Shown here: positions 24,997 through 35,458 of the stretch, in pieces
Position numbering within the stretch: the stretch's first letter is position 1
Layout of the letters: every line of letters begins with the position of its first letter
Assembly (NCBI GenBank): GCA_022495005.1
Contig: JAGYXB010000463.1
Span: forward strand, 620,001-684,000
Length of the DNA stretch: 64,000 nt
DNA from: Rhyacophila brunnea
Taxonomy: Eukaryota; Arthropoda; Insecta; Trichoptera; Rhyacophilidae
Direction: 5' to 3'
Notes under the pieces: model-generated
Database searches by the model: none
Told to the model about the DNA's origin: nothing
The model's input: only the letters and a program-made list of their open reading frames with translations
Program-made: the position numbers and the translations under genes

Positions 24997-26393
24997 CAGT
25001 ATTGCCATGTCTACTGAAATTTCAGTAGATCAACTGATATTTTTTGCCAATATACTGAATTTTTGATTTTTTTCGAAATTCAAGAAATCTACTGATATTT
25101 GTGTTTCTCCACAATTGTAAATTAACTGATGATTCTTTCAATAATAAACTTGAAATGATTTACGCATGACCTTTTTTGATGTTATACACTTCTAAATTTA
25201 CATAAAAAGCATTGTAACTCTACCCAAGAGCACCATTTTACCCATTAATATCATCATTGTTTACAGTAAATTAACATTATTAGTTATTGTTATTCTTATT
25301 AGTTTTAAATCATATCTAATAAACCATATTTTTCAAAATCTACTGATATTTTATGAAATCTACTGAATTTTTTGTCAAAATCTACTGAAATTTTAAATTT
25401 TGACTTGGCAACACTGGGTTGATCGCATAGTCAGTGTCGCCATGTCTATCTACTGATTTTTTAAATTTTGGCTTGGCAACACTGGGTTGATCGCATAGTC
25501 AGTGTTGCCATGTCTATCTACTGATTTTTTTAAATTTTGACTTGGCAACACTGGGTTGATCGCATAGTCAGTGTTGCCATGTCTATCTACTGATTTTTTT
25601 TAAATTTTGACTTGGCAACACTGGGTTGATCGCATTAGTCAGTGTTGCCATGTCTATCTACTGAATTTTTTAATTTCGACTTGGCAACACTGCAACCCAG
25701 TGTTGCCAAGTCAAAATTTAAAATTTCAGAAGATTTTGAAAAATGTGGTTTATTAGATATGATTTAAAACTAATAAGAATAACAATAACTAATAATATTA
25801 ATTTACTGTAAACAATGATGATATTAATGGGTAAAATGGCGCTCTTGGGTAGAGTTACAATGCTTTTTATGTCAATGTAGAAGTGTACAACATCAAAAAA
25901 GGTCATGCGTAAATCATTTCAAGTTTATTATTGAAAGAATCATCAGTTAATTTACAATTATGGAGAAACACAAATATCAGTAGATTTCTTGAATTTCGAA
26001 AAAAAATCAAAAATTCAGTATATTGGCAAATTTCAGTAGACATGGCAACACTGCTGGGTTGATCGCATAGTCAGTGTTGCCATGTCTATCTACTGAATTT
26101 TAAATTTTGACTTGGCAACACTGGGTTGATCGCATAGTCAGTGTTGCCATATCTACTGGAATTTCATTAGATCTACTGAAATTTTTGTCAGGAAAAGAAG
26201 AAATTATGATATTTGTGATGAACAAAAGTCACTTTTTACATGATTTTTTAAAAGACACTTGTGAGATTATGTCAATATGCACGCTTTCACCAAACACAAT
26301 CGTTGAATTTCATACATTTTTGTCAATCAATGGTATTTTGAAGAAAAAATCAAAAAATCTACTGAACTTTGAAAATGTTAGTTGGCAACACTG
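24997..26393. repeat. Tandem array of miniature hAT-like elements with a target-duplication linker
   Basis: Eight units each begin CAGTGTTGCCA (first one CAGTATTGCCA; second CAGTGTCGCCA) and end TTGGCAACACTG or close. They lie at 24997-25416, 25432-25484, 25500-25553, 25569-25623, 25640-25692, 25698-26053, 26072-26123 and 26139-26393. Neighbours are separated mostly by the same 15-16-bp linker GGTTGATCGCATAGT. The first unit is preceded by GGTTGATC, so the linker starts with the 8-bp duplication expected of hAT transposition. Units 2-5 and 7 are only 52-55 bp, little more than the two termini. Unit 6 is an inverted near-copy of unit 1, creating ~330-bp inverted arms. No coding sequence. Confidence 0.85.
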
Positions 26394-26490
26394 GTTGATA
26401 CCTTTTAAATATTTTTGGGTTATAATGAGCTAATTAAATGTATATAAGTTTCATTGGTTCAAAATAAAAATTGATTCAACAGCCTTACAA
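26394..26490. repeat. Flanking direct repeat, copy 2
   Basis: Copy of 24858-24955. It begins GTTGATACCTTTTAAATATT immediately after the terminal CACTG of the last array unit, so it represents the host sequence into which the element inserted. Confidence 0.75.
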
Positions 26491-27404
26491 AAAAAAAACA
26501 AAAGTGACATCATATTTTACAATTTTCATTGGTATCTTAAAACGCCGATATGTCGTACGCCCGCGTTTCAATGAAATGATCAGTTTTAATCGGAATTCGT
26601 ATAAATGTTATTGTTTATTTGAATATTTATAGTTATCTATGGGTGCTTGTTATAAATGTGAGTTATTATATAGTGCTGTGCATTTTAAATCATTGTGAGA
26701 CGTAAATAATATCACCTGTCGTTTTTTACATAAACAACAAATAATGACGGATGTTACCTATTTTTTAAAAGTGATTTTTTTGTGACTGTGTTAAGTTATA
26801 TAAAATTGTGCTCACTTCAACTTACAGTCACTCGAATGCATCTCATAAGTAAATATGTGGTGATTCAATTGAAATACCGTATGTTAGTATAGGTACATAG
26901 CGTAATAAATTTATAGTGTCAAAAGACTTGATTTCCGTCAGAGGTGTAGAAACTTAACTTAAACAGAGAACTTAATTCATAAAAATTTAAATAAATCAGT
27001 TCTAATATGTTTATCGATCAATCTTATTATGATTAGTTTGTGAAAATTGATTGTATATATCGGTTAAACGCATTTTAAATTTAAAGCGGCCATCTTTGTT
27101 TAGTTGGTTTGAGTGTTGCAAACATTGTGAAAAAATAAATTCTCATAGTTCGTGCCGGAAAGCTTTAGAGAAACATCAATATTATATCGCAAGATAACTT
27201 AAATTCGGAAAACACTTCCTTTCATACTCTATATGACCTATTTGAATTTCGAACATTCAATTAGTGTGTTTGGCGTTTGAACCCATCGGACGTGACGAAT
27301 AAGGCACACAATCGCTCGCAAAAACGGGCAAATCTGTAGGATAATAATATATAGGAGATTATTATATTCTGTAAATTATTGAAGAAGTAGGTACAATGTG
27401 TTTT
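26491..27404. other. AT-rich stretch without recognised features
   Basis: Nothing beyond short open frames and simple AT-rich sequence is visible. Confidence 0.4.
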
Positions 27405-27690
27405 ATATATATAACTAGCTGAAGTACCCGGCTTCGCACAGGGTCGCTTTGTGGTTATATTTATCTTAGATATTTAAAAAATAATAAGAGGTAATTATTT
27501 TTTTTAATATTAAAATATCTGTCTAATACAATATGGCAATATGAAAATAATTAGAGTAAAGGTCAAACAAAAGAACACTTAATTAAAATCAAATCCAAAA
27601 TATGAAAACGTTAATAATGTTATTAATATGTAGTAAAAAAAATCAAAATTGGATGGAACAAACAAACAACAAACTTTGTATTTTATATAA
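27405..27690 (+). repeat. LINE-like 3' tail repeat, related to 46600-47090
   Basis: ACTAGCTGAAGTACCCGGCT and TCGCACAGGGTCGC, followed by GGTCAAACAAAAGAACAC, AAATTGGA and TTTTATATAATACTAAT. The same order of words recurs at 46800-47090. The CCGGCTTCGCAC block is common at 3' regions of insect RTE-like LINEs. It leads directly into the minisatellite that follows. Confidence 0.5.
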
Positions 27691-27693
27691 TAC

Positions 27694-28870
27694 TAATTTA
27701 GAAACCTTCGCAAGTGTGCGCACAACAACTGACAAAAGTTTCATCGCAATCGGATGAATGGTATAGGAACGCATCTCGAATAGAAGAAGAAGATGATTTT
27801 CTAATTCAGAAACCTTGCGGCGTGAGAACAATAGTTGATCAAAATTCTTACTGCAATCGGATGAATGGTATAAGAACGCATACGAATAGAAGAAGATGGT
27901 TGTACTAATTTAGAAACCTTCGCGGGCGTGCGCTAAACAACTGGTCAAAATTTCATTGCAATCGGATGAATGGTATAGGAACGCATACGAATAGAAGAAG
28001 ATAGAATAAAAGAAGAAGATGAAAATGGTTGTATTAATTCAGAAACCTTCGCGGGTGTTAGCACAATTACTGACAACATTTTTATTGCAATTGGATGAAT
28101 GGAATAGAAACGCATACGAATAAAAGAATATCGAATAGAAGAAGAAGAAGATGGTTGCACTAATTCAGAAACCTTTGCGGGTGTTACCACAACAACTGAC
28201 GAAGGTTTCATCGCAATCGGATGAATGGTATAGGGACCATACGAATAAAAGAAGATATAATGAAGAAGAAGAAGAAGAAAAATATAGTTTTTTCTAATTT
28301 AGAAACCTTTGCGGGTGTGCGTACAATAACTGACGAAAGTTTCATCGCAATCGGATGAATGGTATAGGGACCATACGAATAAAAGAATATAGAATAGAAG
28401 AAGAAGATGGTTGTACTAATTCAGAAACCTTCGCGGGTGTTGGCACAATTACTGACAAAAATTTTATTGCAATTGGATGAATGGAATAGAAACGCATACG
28501 AATAAAAGAATATAGAATAGAAGAAGAAGAAGATGGTTGCACTAATTCAGAAACCTTTGCGGGTGTTACCACAACAACTGACGAAGGTTTCATCGCAATC
28601 GGATGAATGGTATAGAAACCATACGAATAAAAGAAGATATAATGAAGAAGAAGAAAAATATAGTTTTTCTAATTTAGAAACCTTTGCGGGTGTGCGTACA
28701 ATAACTGACGAAAGTTTCGTCGCAATCGGATGAATGGTATAGGAACCATACGAATAAAAGAAAATAGAATTAAGAAGAAGAAGAAGATGATGATTTTTCT
28801 AATTCAGAAACCTTTGCGGGTGTGCATACAACCACTTAACAAAATGTCATCGCAGTCAGATGAACGGTAT
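27694..28870. repeat. Minisatellite of ~100-135-bp units with a ~380-bp higher-order period
   Basis: About ten head-to-tail units begin AATT(T/C)AGAAACCTT near 27694, 27806, 27906, 28036, 28161, 28296, 28417, 28545, 28670 and 28800. Each carries GCGGGTGT, AACTGAC, TTTCATCGCAATCGGATGAA, TGGTATAGGAAC-like sequence, CATACGAAT and a GAAGAAGAAG tract of variable length. Units 4-6 and 7-9 match pairwise (28036 with 28417, 28161 with 28545, 28296 with 28670), giving a three-unit higher-order repeat. Open frames here are repeat-encoded and not genes. The TTTCATCGCAATCGGATGAA core resembles LINE 3' ends. Confidence 0.85.
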
Positions 28871-29093
28871 GGCAGCGCATAAAATGCGAATAAACGAACA
28901 AACAAACAAATATTGATTTTTCTATATTAGATATACTTAATATTCTGAATTTCAAACCAAGAAGAAAAATGTATTTAAAAAAAAGTTGCTTAATATCGAT
29001 ATTATAACATTTATAACGATACGCATTGGACATCACTAGCGCTTTCTTGACAAATTAGCGGATTGTGTGAAACAATTATAAAAATGTAATTAC

Positions 29094-29372
29094 CTCAGAA
29101 TTTCGAGGTTTTTTGGCTGGAATCACTTTACTATTAATTGTGGAGTACTCTTGGCCACTAGTTTTTAGTTTTTTTTTTACATTTTGGACACTTCCTTCAT
29201 CTCTTTGGCGACGTTTTTTAACAGAACTCGTGAGTGTCAACACACCGTTTTCAGCCATTTTATATGGAATGCCGTTGAACACTGCAGTGGTACTTACACC
29301 CTTACAAATAAAACACGCTAATGGACTTACATCGTCGCCAGATTTAAATATTTTATTGTATTTTTTTGACAT
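29094..29372 (-). CDS. Possible first coding exon of an unknown protein
   Basis: The minus strand has an ATG at 29372 and an open frame of 93 codons up to a GTAATT donor-like site at 29093. I do not recognise the protein. It is basic, with one short Cys pair (ACFICKG, about residues 19-25) and Lys/Arg-rich segments KKRRQRDEG and VKKKLKT that could be nuclear-localisation signals. Small length, high charge and the following donor fit a first exon better than a whole gene. It starts ~85 bp inside the right 35-bp inverted repeat of the candidate large element and reads inward, the usual place for a transposase or accessory gene exon. No downstream exon was identified. It could also be a chance frame. 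Confidence 0.35.
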
Positions 29373-30275
29373 GCTTAATACACTTAGACCATAGTTAATA
29401 GTATTGGCGTTGGTACGTAGAAGAGTTTTCTATAAAAATGTCAGTTTTGAAAATGTTGGTACTTAGCGCCTTAATTAATACACGTATTCATTTATCGATG
29501 TCCGATTATTATACACGATTATAAGATAATTGCATGTGATATACACAGAATAACATGTTAAACGATGACTAAATAGTATTTAAAAACATACTTTACCTTT
29601 TGAAGCAATCAATTAGCTTTTAAAATGCCTTAAAATGCCAAATTTCTATCGGGACACTGAGTGGACTGCATGGGAACGGGCGTAATTTTTTTACCATGGT
29701 AAGGGAAAGGTTAAATACATGACATCAAAGAGATTGAAAGACTGAGTCCAATCTCTTTGCATGACATTATTATTAGTGATCTTATATTTTGAAATCATTC
29801 AAAACCCTAAAAAATAACTTTTCATTAAAAAAAACCTATTTTTAATACAGCGAAATTTTTATATTGTCATAAAAAATTATTTCCATGCAGTTTAAGGAAT
29901 TTTAAATGTTATATACTGGCAACACACGTGTATGTTTGTCCAAGTCAAATTCACGTTGCGCAATAAATAAGTGTCAAATTTTTGGGCGTTCGGTGTTTAT
30001 GTGAAACATTATTATTATTATTTGTTTTCATGGATTGGAAACTGTACAACAGATTGATTTACTCGAACATTTTTCAGTATTTCAAAAAAATCATGTAAAG
30101 TGTCATGTTACATTTTGAAGCAAACAGTTCTCTGAAATGTATGATCAAACGTCACACAGTGGCGTTTGTGTTGCGTTAAAACGCGCCATGTTAGTTGTGT
30201 ACTAATTTGACAATCGCATTGGTTTGTGATGTTCTTGTTTGCGCATTTTATTCTGCCTGTTTGAAAACTGCCAAA

Positions 30276-32277
30276 ATGATGAATGACTACCCAAGCAAAC
30301 AGTTTTGGATTGAGTTTCTTGAAATTTACAAATCTCTACCAGCTCTATGGAAAGTAAAAAGCGAATTTTATAAAAGCAGAGCATTAAAAAATGAAGGATA
30401 TGAGGAAATGGTTGAAAAATTACAGGAAGCTTTTCCTACTGCAGACAGGGAATACGTAAAGAAAAAAATTAACGCTATGCGAACGAGTTATCGCAGAGAA
30501 TTAGTAAAAATAAAAAAGGCCGAGGATAAAGGAGATAGTTACATGCCTACATTGTGGTATTTTTCATTGATCGATTTCTTACGAAATCAGGAGAACTCAA
30601 CAATCGATTCAGATACGGAAGAAAATCCAGTAAGCATTTTCAATTTCTTTTTACCGAATATTATGTTCCACGCTCGATTGTCATCGTTTTACACATTTAA
30701 TTTGCGCAATGTTAAATTATTTTATTTGCTCGAAAATGCCACAGAGGCGTTGCAATTGTGCGATATTGCCGTGGAAAATTTTACCATACGCGTTGTTTGA
30801 ATTAGGGCGCCAAATATAAGGTTAGCAATAGAAGTACATTCGAATTTGTAGAAAGTAGAAATCAAAAAAGGGCGCCAAAAACGTAGTTTAGTTACAAGAA
30901 AAATTATATTCACATACCACGACGAACAACGCGAGAAATACCCCACATCTGCGGTAGGATTTTTAAGTTTAAAAAAAAATCATATTCTTAGATAATATCG
31001 TGTAAGTAGGTAAGTACTTACATCTTTTTGGTATTAGTCCGAAGCCATGAAACAAAATCACAAACTATTTACGTGAATAGGATATTAATTACTTACCGTG
31101 GTGATATTAATATAAGTGATGACAGCGCGGCTCGGAAGACACAAACGGACACACATAATTCTAATAAATAGTCACACGACAGTCACTTGTGGGTACGACA
31201 GGTCGCAGAAACTCGTAAGTGAGAACCCCACCAGTAGTTATAGTTGCAGCCCAGGTATTAATCACCGGAATCAGCGCACAGAGTGTTGAATTTTGAGCTG
31301 TATATAATAACTTCAATCCCCTCTGTAAAAAGCAACAATAAATGAATATATTACATACTATTACCAACACCCCATACCATTTTTTTGTGTGCGCATCTAA
31401 TATTTGTTATTTATTTTCAATTTTAAAACGGAGTGTCGTAGATTACAACAAGAAATTGTAATCCGTGACAGTCCATTTTAAAATTGAAAATAAATAACAG
31501 TGTAGGTACTTACCTATTGACAGGGCTCGAAATGGACCGGAGCGCCGTTCTGGTTCATTAAATCCCCAAAATTATCGCTCCGTCTCGTTTGACCGTCTGA
31601 GCTAGACAGGCCATGTAACAAAAAATCTAAAACACTTTTTTGGAAAATACACATAAAATTAGATAACTACCTATTTTAATATCTTCGTAAAATTATCGAG
31701 CGCTCCGTTTTGTAAAATTTTCCATTTCGAGCGCTGCCTATTGAATTAAGTTTGAGATGGGAATTGTTATTTTCAATATCTATTTCACGTGTGTTTAATG
31801 ATTTTATTGTAACCCAACAATGTTTTTCACCTGTCCAAATATTTTCTTTCATTTTTAGTATTGCCATAAAACAAAAAATATATTTAATTTCAGAACAATA
31901 TCATAGAAGAAGTCAATATCCCCATACAACCTCCGAAAAAGAAGCTGAAAAAACGACTCATCTTCCACGAGCAGCCTTACAAAGTTACAACTGTCACCGA
32001 GCCGCGCATAAGATTAGGAGAAAACCCTTTTGTTAATACAGAAAGTGAAATAATCGCAAGGTGTTGGGAAAATGAATACAATAAACTAACACCCGAACAG
32101 CAGATGTATGCTAAAAAGGCAATCGATGACGTACTGTTTGAAGGGCGGCTCGGATTACTGACCAAAAATTCAGTTATGATTAATGCTCAACCCACGTATG
32201 CTCTAATTTCTGCACCACATCCTGTCCAAACGACCTCTGCGAGTATGTCAGTCAAAGAACCTCCGAGCTCTGAATAG
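30276..32277 (+). CDS. MADF-domain protein, two exons
   Basis: Exon 1 is 30276-30629 (donor CCA|GTAAGC) and exon 2 is 31894-32277 (acceptor TTTCAG, stop TAG). Both are in phase 0 and join to 245 residues. Residues ~10-97 form a MADF (Myb/SANT-like) domain: FWIEFLEIYKSLPALW near the start, YEEMVEKLQEAF, VKKKINAMRTSYRRELVKI and LWYFSLIDFL. Such proteins usually bind DNA in the nucleus as transcriptional regulators. Exon 2 has a basic run PPKKKLKKR (131-139), a likely nuclear signal, and a C-terminal block KLTPEQQMYAKKAIDDVLFE resembling the oligomerisation region found in many arthropod MADF proteins. The start at 30276 is chosen for its CCAAAATG context; an in-frame ATG at 30195 would add a hydrophobic stretch not expected in the family. 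The 1264-bp intron holds a long hairpin and a hAT MITE. Large insect MADF families include transposon-linked members, so cellular or transposon origin is open. Confidence 0.8.
31405..31499. repeat. Near-perfect 95-bp hairpin in the MADF gene intron
   Basis: Arms 31405-31448 and 31456-31499 are complementary with only a few mismatches around a 7-nt loop (CAAGAAA). Outer arm: TGTTATTTATTTTCAATTTT; inner arm: GATTACAA with TTGTAATC. It ends 22 bp before a hAT MITE. It may be a tiny foldback element or a source of a hairpin transcript. Confidence 0.85.
31521..31736. mobile_element. hAT-type MITE with 8-bp target duplication CCTATTGA
   Basis: The 216-bp element starts CAGGGCTCGAAATGGACCGG and ends CCATTTCGAGCGCTG. 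CCTATTGA lies immediately outside both ends (31513-31520 and 31737-31744), a perfect 8-bp duplication as made by hAT transposases. It belongs to the same family as 37139-37744. It lies in the MADF intron, 157 bp before exon 2. Confidence 0.92.
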
Positions 32278-35200
32278 GCCGCATTAAAATCGTAGAAAGG
32301 CAATTAACCGCGCGAAGAAATTCACAAGTTTATTCAACAAAACATTACCTACCGAATCACTCACAATTCGACATTGAAAAAAAGACTACCTACTCTGTTT
32401 CTCTTTTACCCTTTGTTCTGTCCTTAATTGTCTGCACCATCTATCAATTTTGCATAAATCAAATAATGTAAGTATAATTATTATTACTTACACATAAATC
32501 AAAAATAAATATAGGTATTGCTGATAATCGAAACAGACGTTGCCAAACCCACATAGGAAAGATATTTGTATATAAATTTAGAAGTATTGGTATTGTATAA
32601 AATGTGATAAATAAATAAATAATTATAAAAAATGCCATTTAAATCCTATGTGCGCATCTGTATTCAACACACTACTTGCCTGATTATGTTTAAAAGACGA
32701 AAAATATTGTTAATCTTAAGAGTGTAAAAAAAATATAATATTTTCATTATTATTATAATATAAATATATACATACTAAGATTCAAAATATATTAATTATA
32801 ATATAAAAAACAGAATACATAATCATGTAAATATATTTATTATTACGAAGGTATATAATTTGTATGTTTTTATTGTATCTATTATATTAATTAATTAATG
32901 TGTGTAGCCAGTCATTAATGTGTACTTACGGTTTTAAAGATTTCGTGTTTCTATTACGAATAGACTCAAAATATGATAATTAGTTACAGAATCTGTAGGT
33001 AGATCGGTAGGTACCTAGTTAACTCATTTTCGGCAACATCGGACGTATGGAACACGCGTTATATCGGCTAAGTACAATCACAGTACATATCCCGTATATT
33101 TAACACGCGAATATCGTTATTATGTATACAGCTTCTTCCTTTCATTTTCTGACACATGCAGTCAATTGTTACTCAAAACTTTTGCACCCTAAATTATTTA
33201 TTACGTGTGGAAAATTCAGTTCCCGGTTCATCCCTTTTGTCAAAAGATCATGTTTTTTTAATAGGTTTATTTCTTCAATACACTGATTTTGGACCTCAGT
33301 CTCTTACGTATTCGGGAACCATCCCCATTAGCTATTTGATAAATCCGGCCCTGTGATTATATCAAAATAAAAAGTAAGTACTACAAAATGTAAAGAGTAA
33401 TTTATTTTAACTGTGAGAAGTACGGCACGAATTTCGATCAAAACGTGGTTTCGTAATGTTCCACTTTTTATCAAATATGTACCCAGAATATTCACGCTAT
33501 GATTTGTGATCAATGATCATCCGATTGGAAATTATAATTTCCTACTTTGGGAAACACTTCAGAGAGCAGGTAAGATCAAAGAAATACGTTCTCAAACTAT
33601 TTCGAGCGCGGATTATTCGTTTTTATTAAAAAAAATAGATGTACAGACAGTGTTGGCAACTATTGTGGACACAAATATTCCAGATAGGGTATGAAAATAG
33701 ACTAGTGGGCAAAAAATGCTATTTTTTTCAAAAATAAAGAAATATTTAAAAACTATCATTTCAAAAAAATGCTATAGCTATGCTAAACATTGTTTTAGCG
33801 AGAACAAAAAAAGTATTTATTATTTCGAAACTAATAAATAACTCACAACAAAACTGGTTTCGATCGCATTTGGGGCTTGAATAATATTTTCAATAGTGAC
33901 CTCCAATTGTATATTGTATTCAACCAATTTGTGTTATCAGGGCTCACGTAAGTAATTATGTGAAACAGACATAAAAAATAACGAGTAGCGCAACGTGGCA
34001 TGGAAAGGCGCATGTTGGGCATAAGGGTCACAAAAAAACTAATGGACAACGAGGTAGATAAGTGGACCTACGCGATAGAATCATCGAACAGATGAAAAAT
34101 GCAGAATTTGGCCTCTATCTTGGCATTTCATGGGCTTCCTATTGCAAAATATAAAGTGTGATGGTAATTATAGAAAATTTAAGTTTTGGCCGCCATCTTC
34201 ATATTTTATGGGCTCCTGATTGCAAAATATCAAGCTCAACTTCAAATTAGTATGTAACATCATTAAATACATATCCAATCACAAAATCAGATGGTAGGTA
34301 ATGATAAAAAATTGATTTTTTCCTCCGCTTTGGAATTTCAGGGCTCAATATCTTAATGATCCTTTGGATATGCCTTTAAGTATGCCAAATTATATAAAAG
34401 TGCACTCACTAATTGAAATTTCCGAGCTATGCCGCCGGACTACACGTATTCATACAATATTTTGAGAACCAGTGCAGCAACAACACGCAAAATTTGAATT
34501 AACCCAACTTTTTACTATCTTTGATCATTAAACGTGGATTTGCTTTAAAGCGATTGTGAAAAAAATAAATAGGTACATTATTACCACTCGAGTCCTCTGA
34601 AATACAGATACTTGAGTCCCTGCTTACGTACTGACATATAATACAAATGAAAATTGCTTAAAATTCTTCATTTTCCATTGTTGTTTAGCAAAAATAATAT
34701 AAAATGGAAAGGAAAACTATATTTAAGCCGTGGCACTGAATTGATAAGTAAGATGGTAGTGCTAGTTATTGATAATGTTCGAATGCAAAGCGCTAACATG
34801 TTCGCAATGTGACGATTTTCGATTGCATATTTCGTTTAAATTAAAATGTTGACTTATCTGTCTTGTGACCTGAATAAACGATATGTGCAGTATACCTACT
34901 GTGCCATACTAAGCCATTAACTCGTTTGAAATTTAACGTTCTCAAATTGTGATTTTAACCATTTAAGAGTACTTAATGCTTTTTATGTAAGTACACACTG
35001 CCTATCCTTGGGAATAATATTTTTGAATTAAACATACGTCGATTTGAAATGAATAATAATATTATCTTGCTTTGCGGAGGTAATGAAGTGTGTTTTTCTA
35101 CCGCGTGGGTTCCAACAATCGTTTTCATATTTTCTTGACGTGTTTTCTTGCCTTGCGCTATTTTCGTCTTGATATCAAATGAAAAAATATGCGACACAAT

Positions 35201-35450
35201 AATGTTAACCCTTTTACTTCGGAAAGTTCTAAGATTTCAGTTATTTGAAGAAAGTTACAATGCATCTTGGTTTTCTGTGTAGTTAGTGGTGGAAAGAAAT
35301 TTTAATAATTACAATAAAACAAAATACAGAGTGCTCAACGGCAGAACAGGAGGTGTGCGAGGAGGCGACCGGGTTGAGAGCGCCAAACTGGAGTTTTGGT
35401 GGCAAACTGTACTTAACTGGCGATACTCACTTATTACTTACTAATATTCA
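32278..35450. other. Downstream of the MADF gene; AT-rich, with one hAT-like end
   Basis: AATAAA-type signals for the MADF transcript lie near 32507 and 32606-32615. At about 33295-33352 the sequence ends AAATCCGGCCCTG, the reverse complement of the common terminus CAGGGCCGGATTT, so a degenerate DNA-transposon right end is likely. I see no gene in the rest. A short GC-richer patch lies at 35340-35400. Confidence 0.45.
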
Positions 35451-35458
35451 GTGGCGGC

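Larger units (their letters stand above)
23263..29490. mobile_element. Candidate 6.2-kb element bracketed by 35-bp perfect inverted repeats
   Basis: Bases 23263-23297 (TGAATACGTGTATTAATTAA then GGCGCTAAGTACCAA) are the exact reverse complement of 29456-29490, 35 of 35 positions. Related words follow inside both ends. On the left are GGGTGTAAGTACCAC (23475), GGTCTAAGTAC (23512) and GGATCTAAGTAC (23543). On the right, on the minus strand, are GGGTGTAAGTACCAC (about 29302-29288) and GGTCTAAGT (about 29392). Symmetric termini with subterminal repeats are typical of a DNA transposon. A possible coding exon (29094-29372, -) starts ~85 bp inside the right end. The interior holds later insertions and satellites. 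The TTAATTAA beside GGCGC may be a TTAA-type target site or part of the terminal repeat. Confidence 0.55.

Noticed and set aside
27945..28593. Two similar minus-strand frames that look like a duplicated gene
   Set aside because: Their similarity comes from the minisatellite period; the Ser-rich tracts are the GAA repeats read in reverse.
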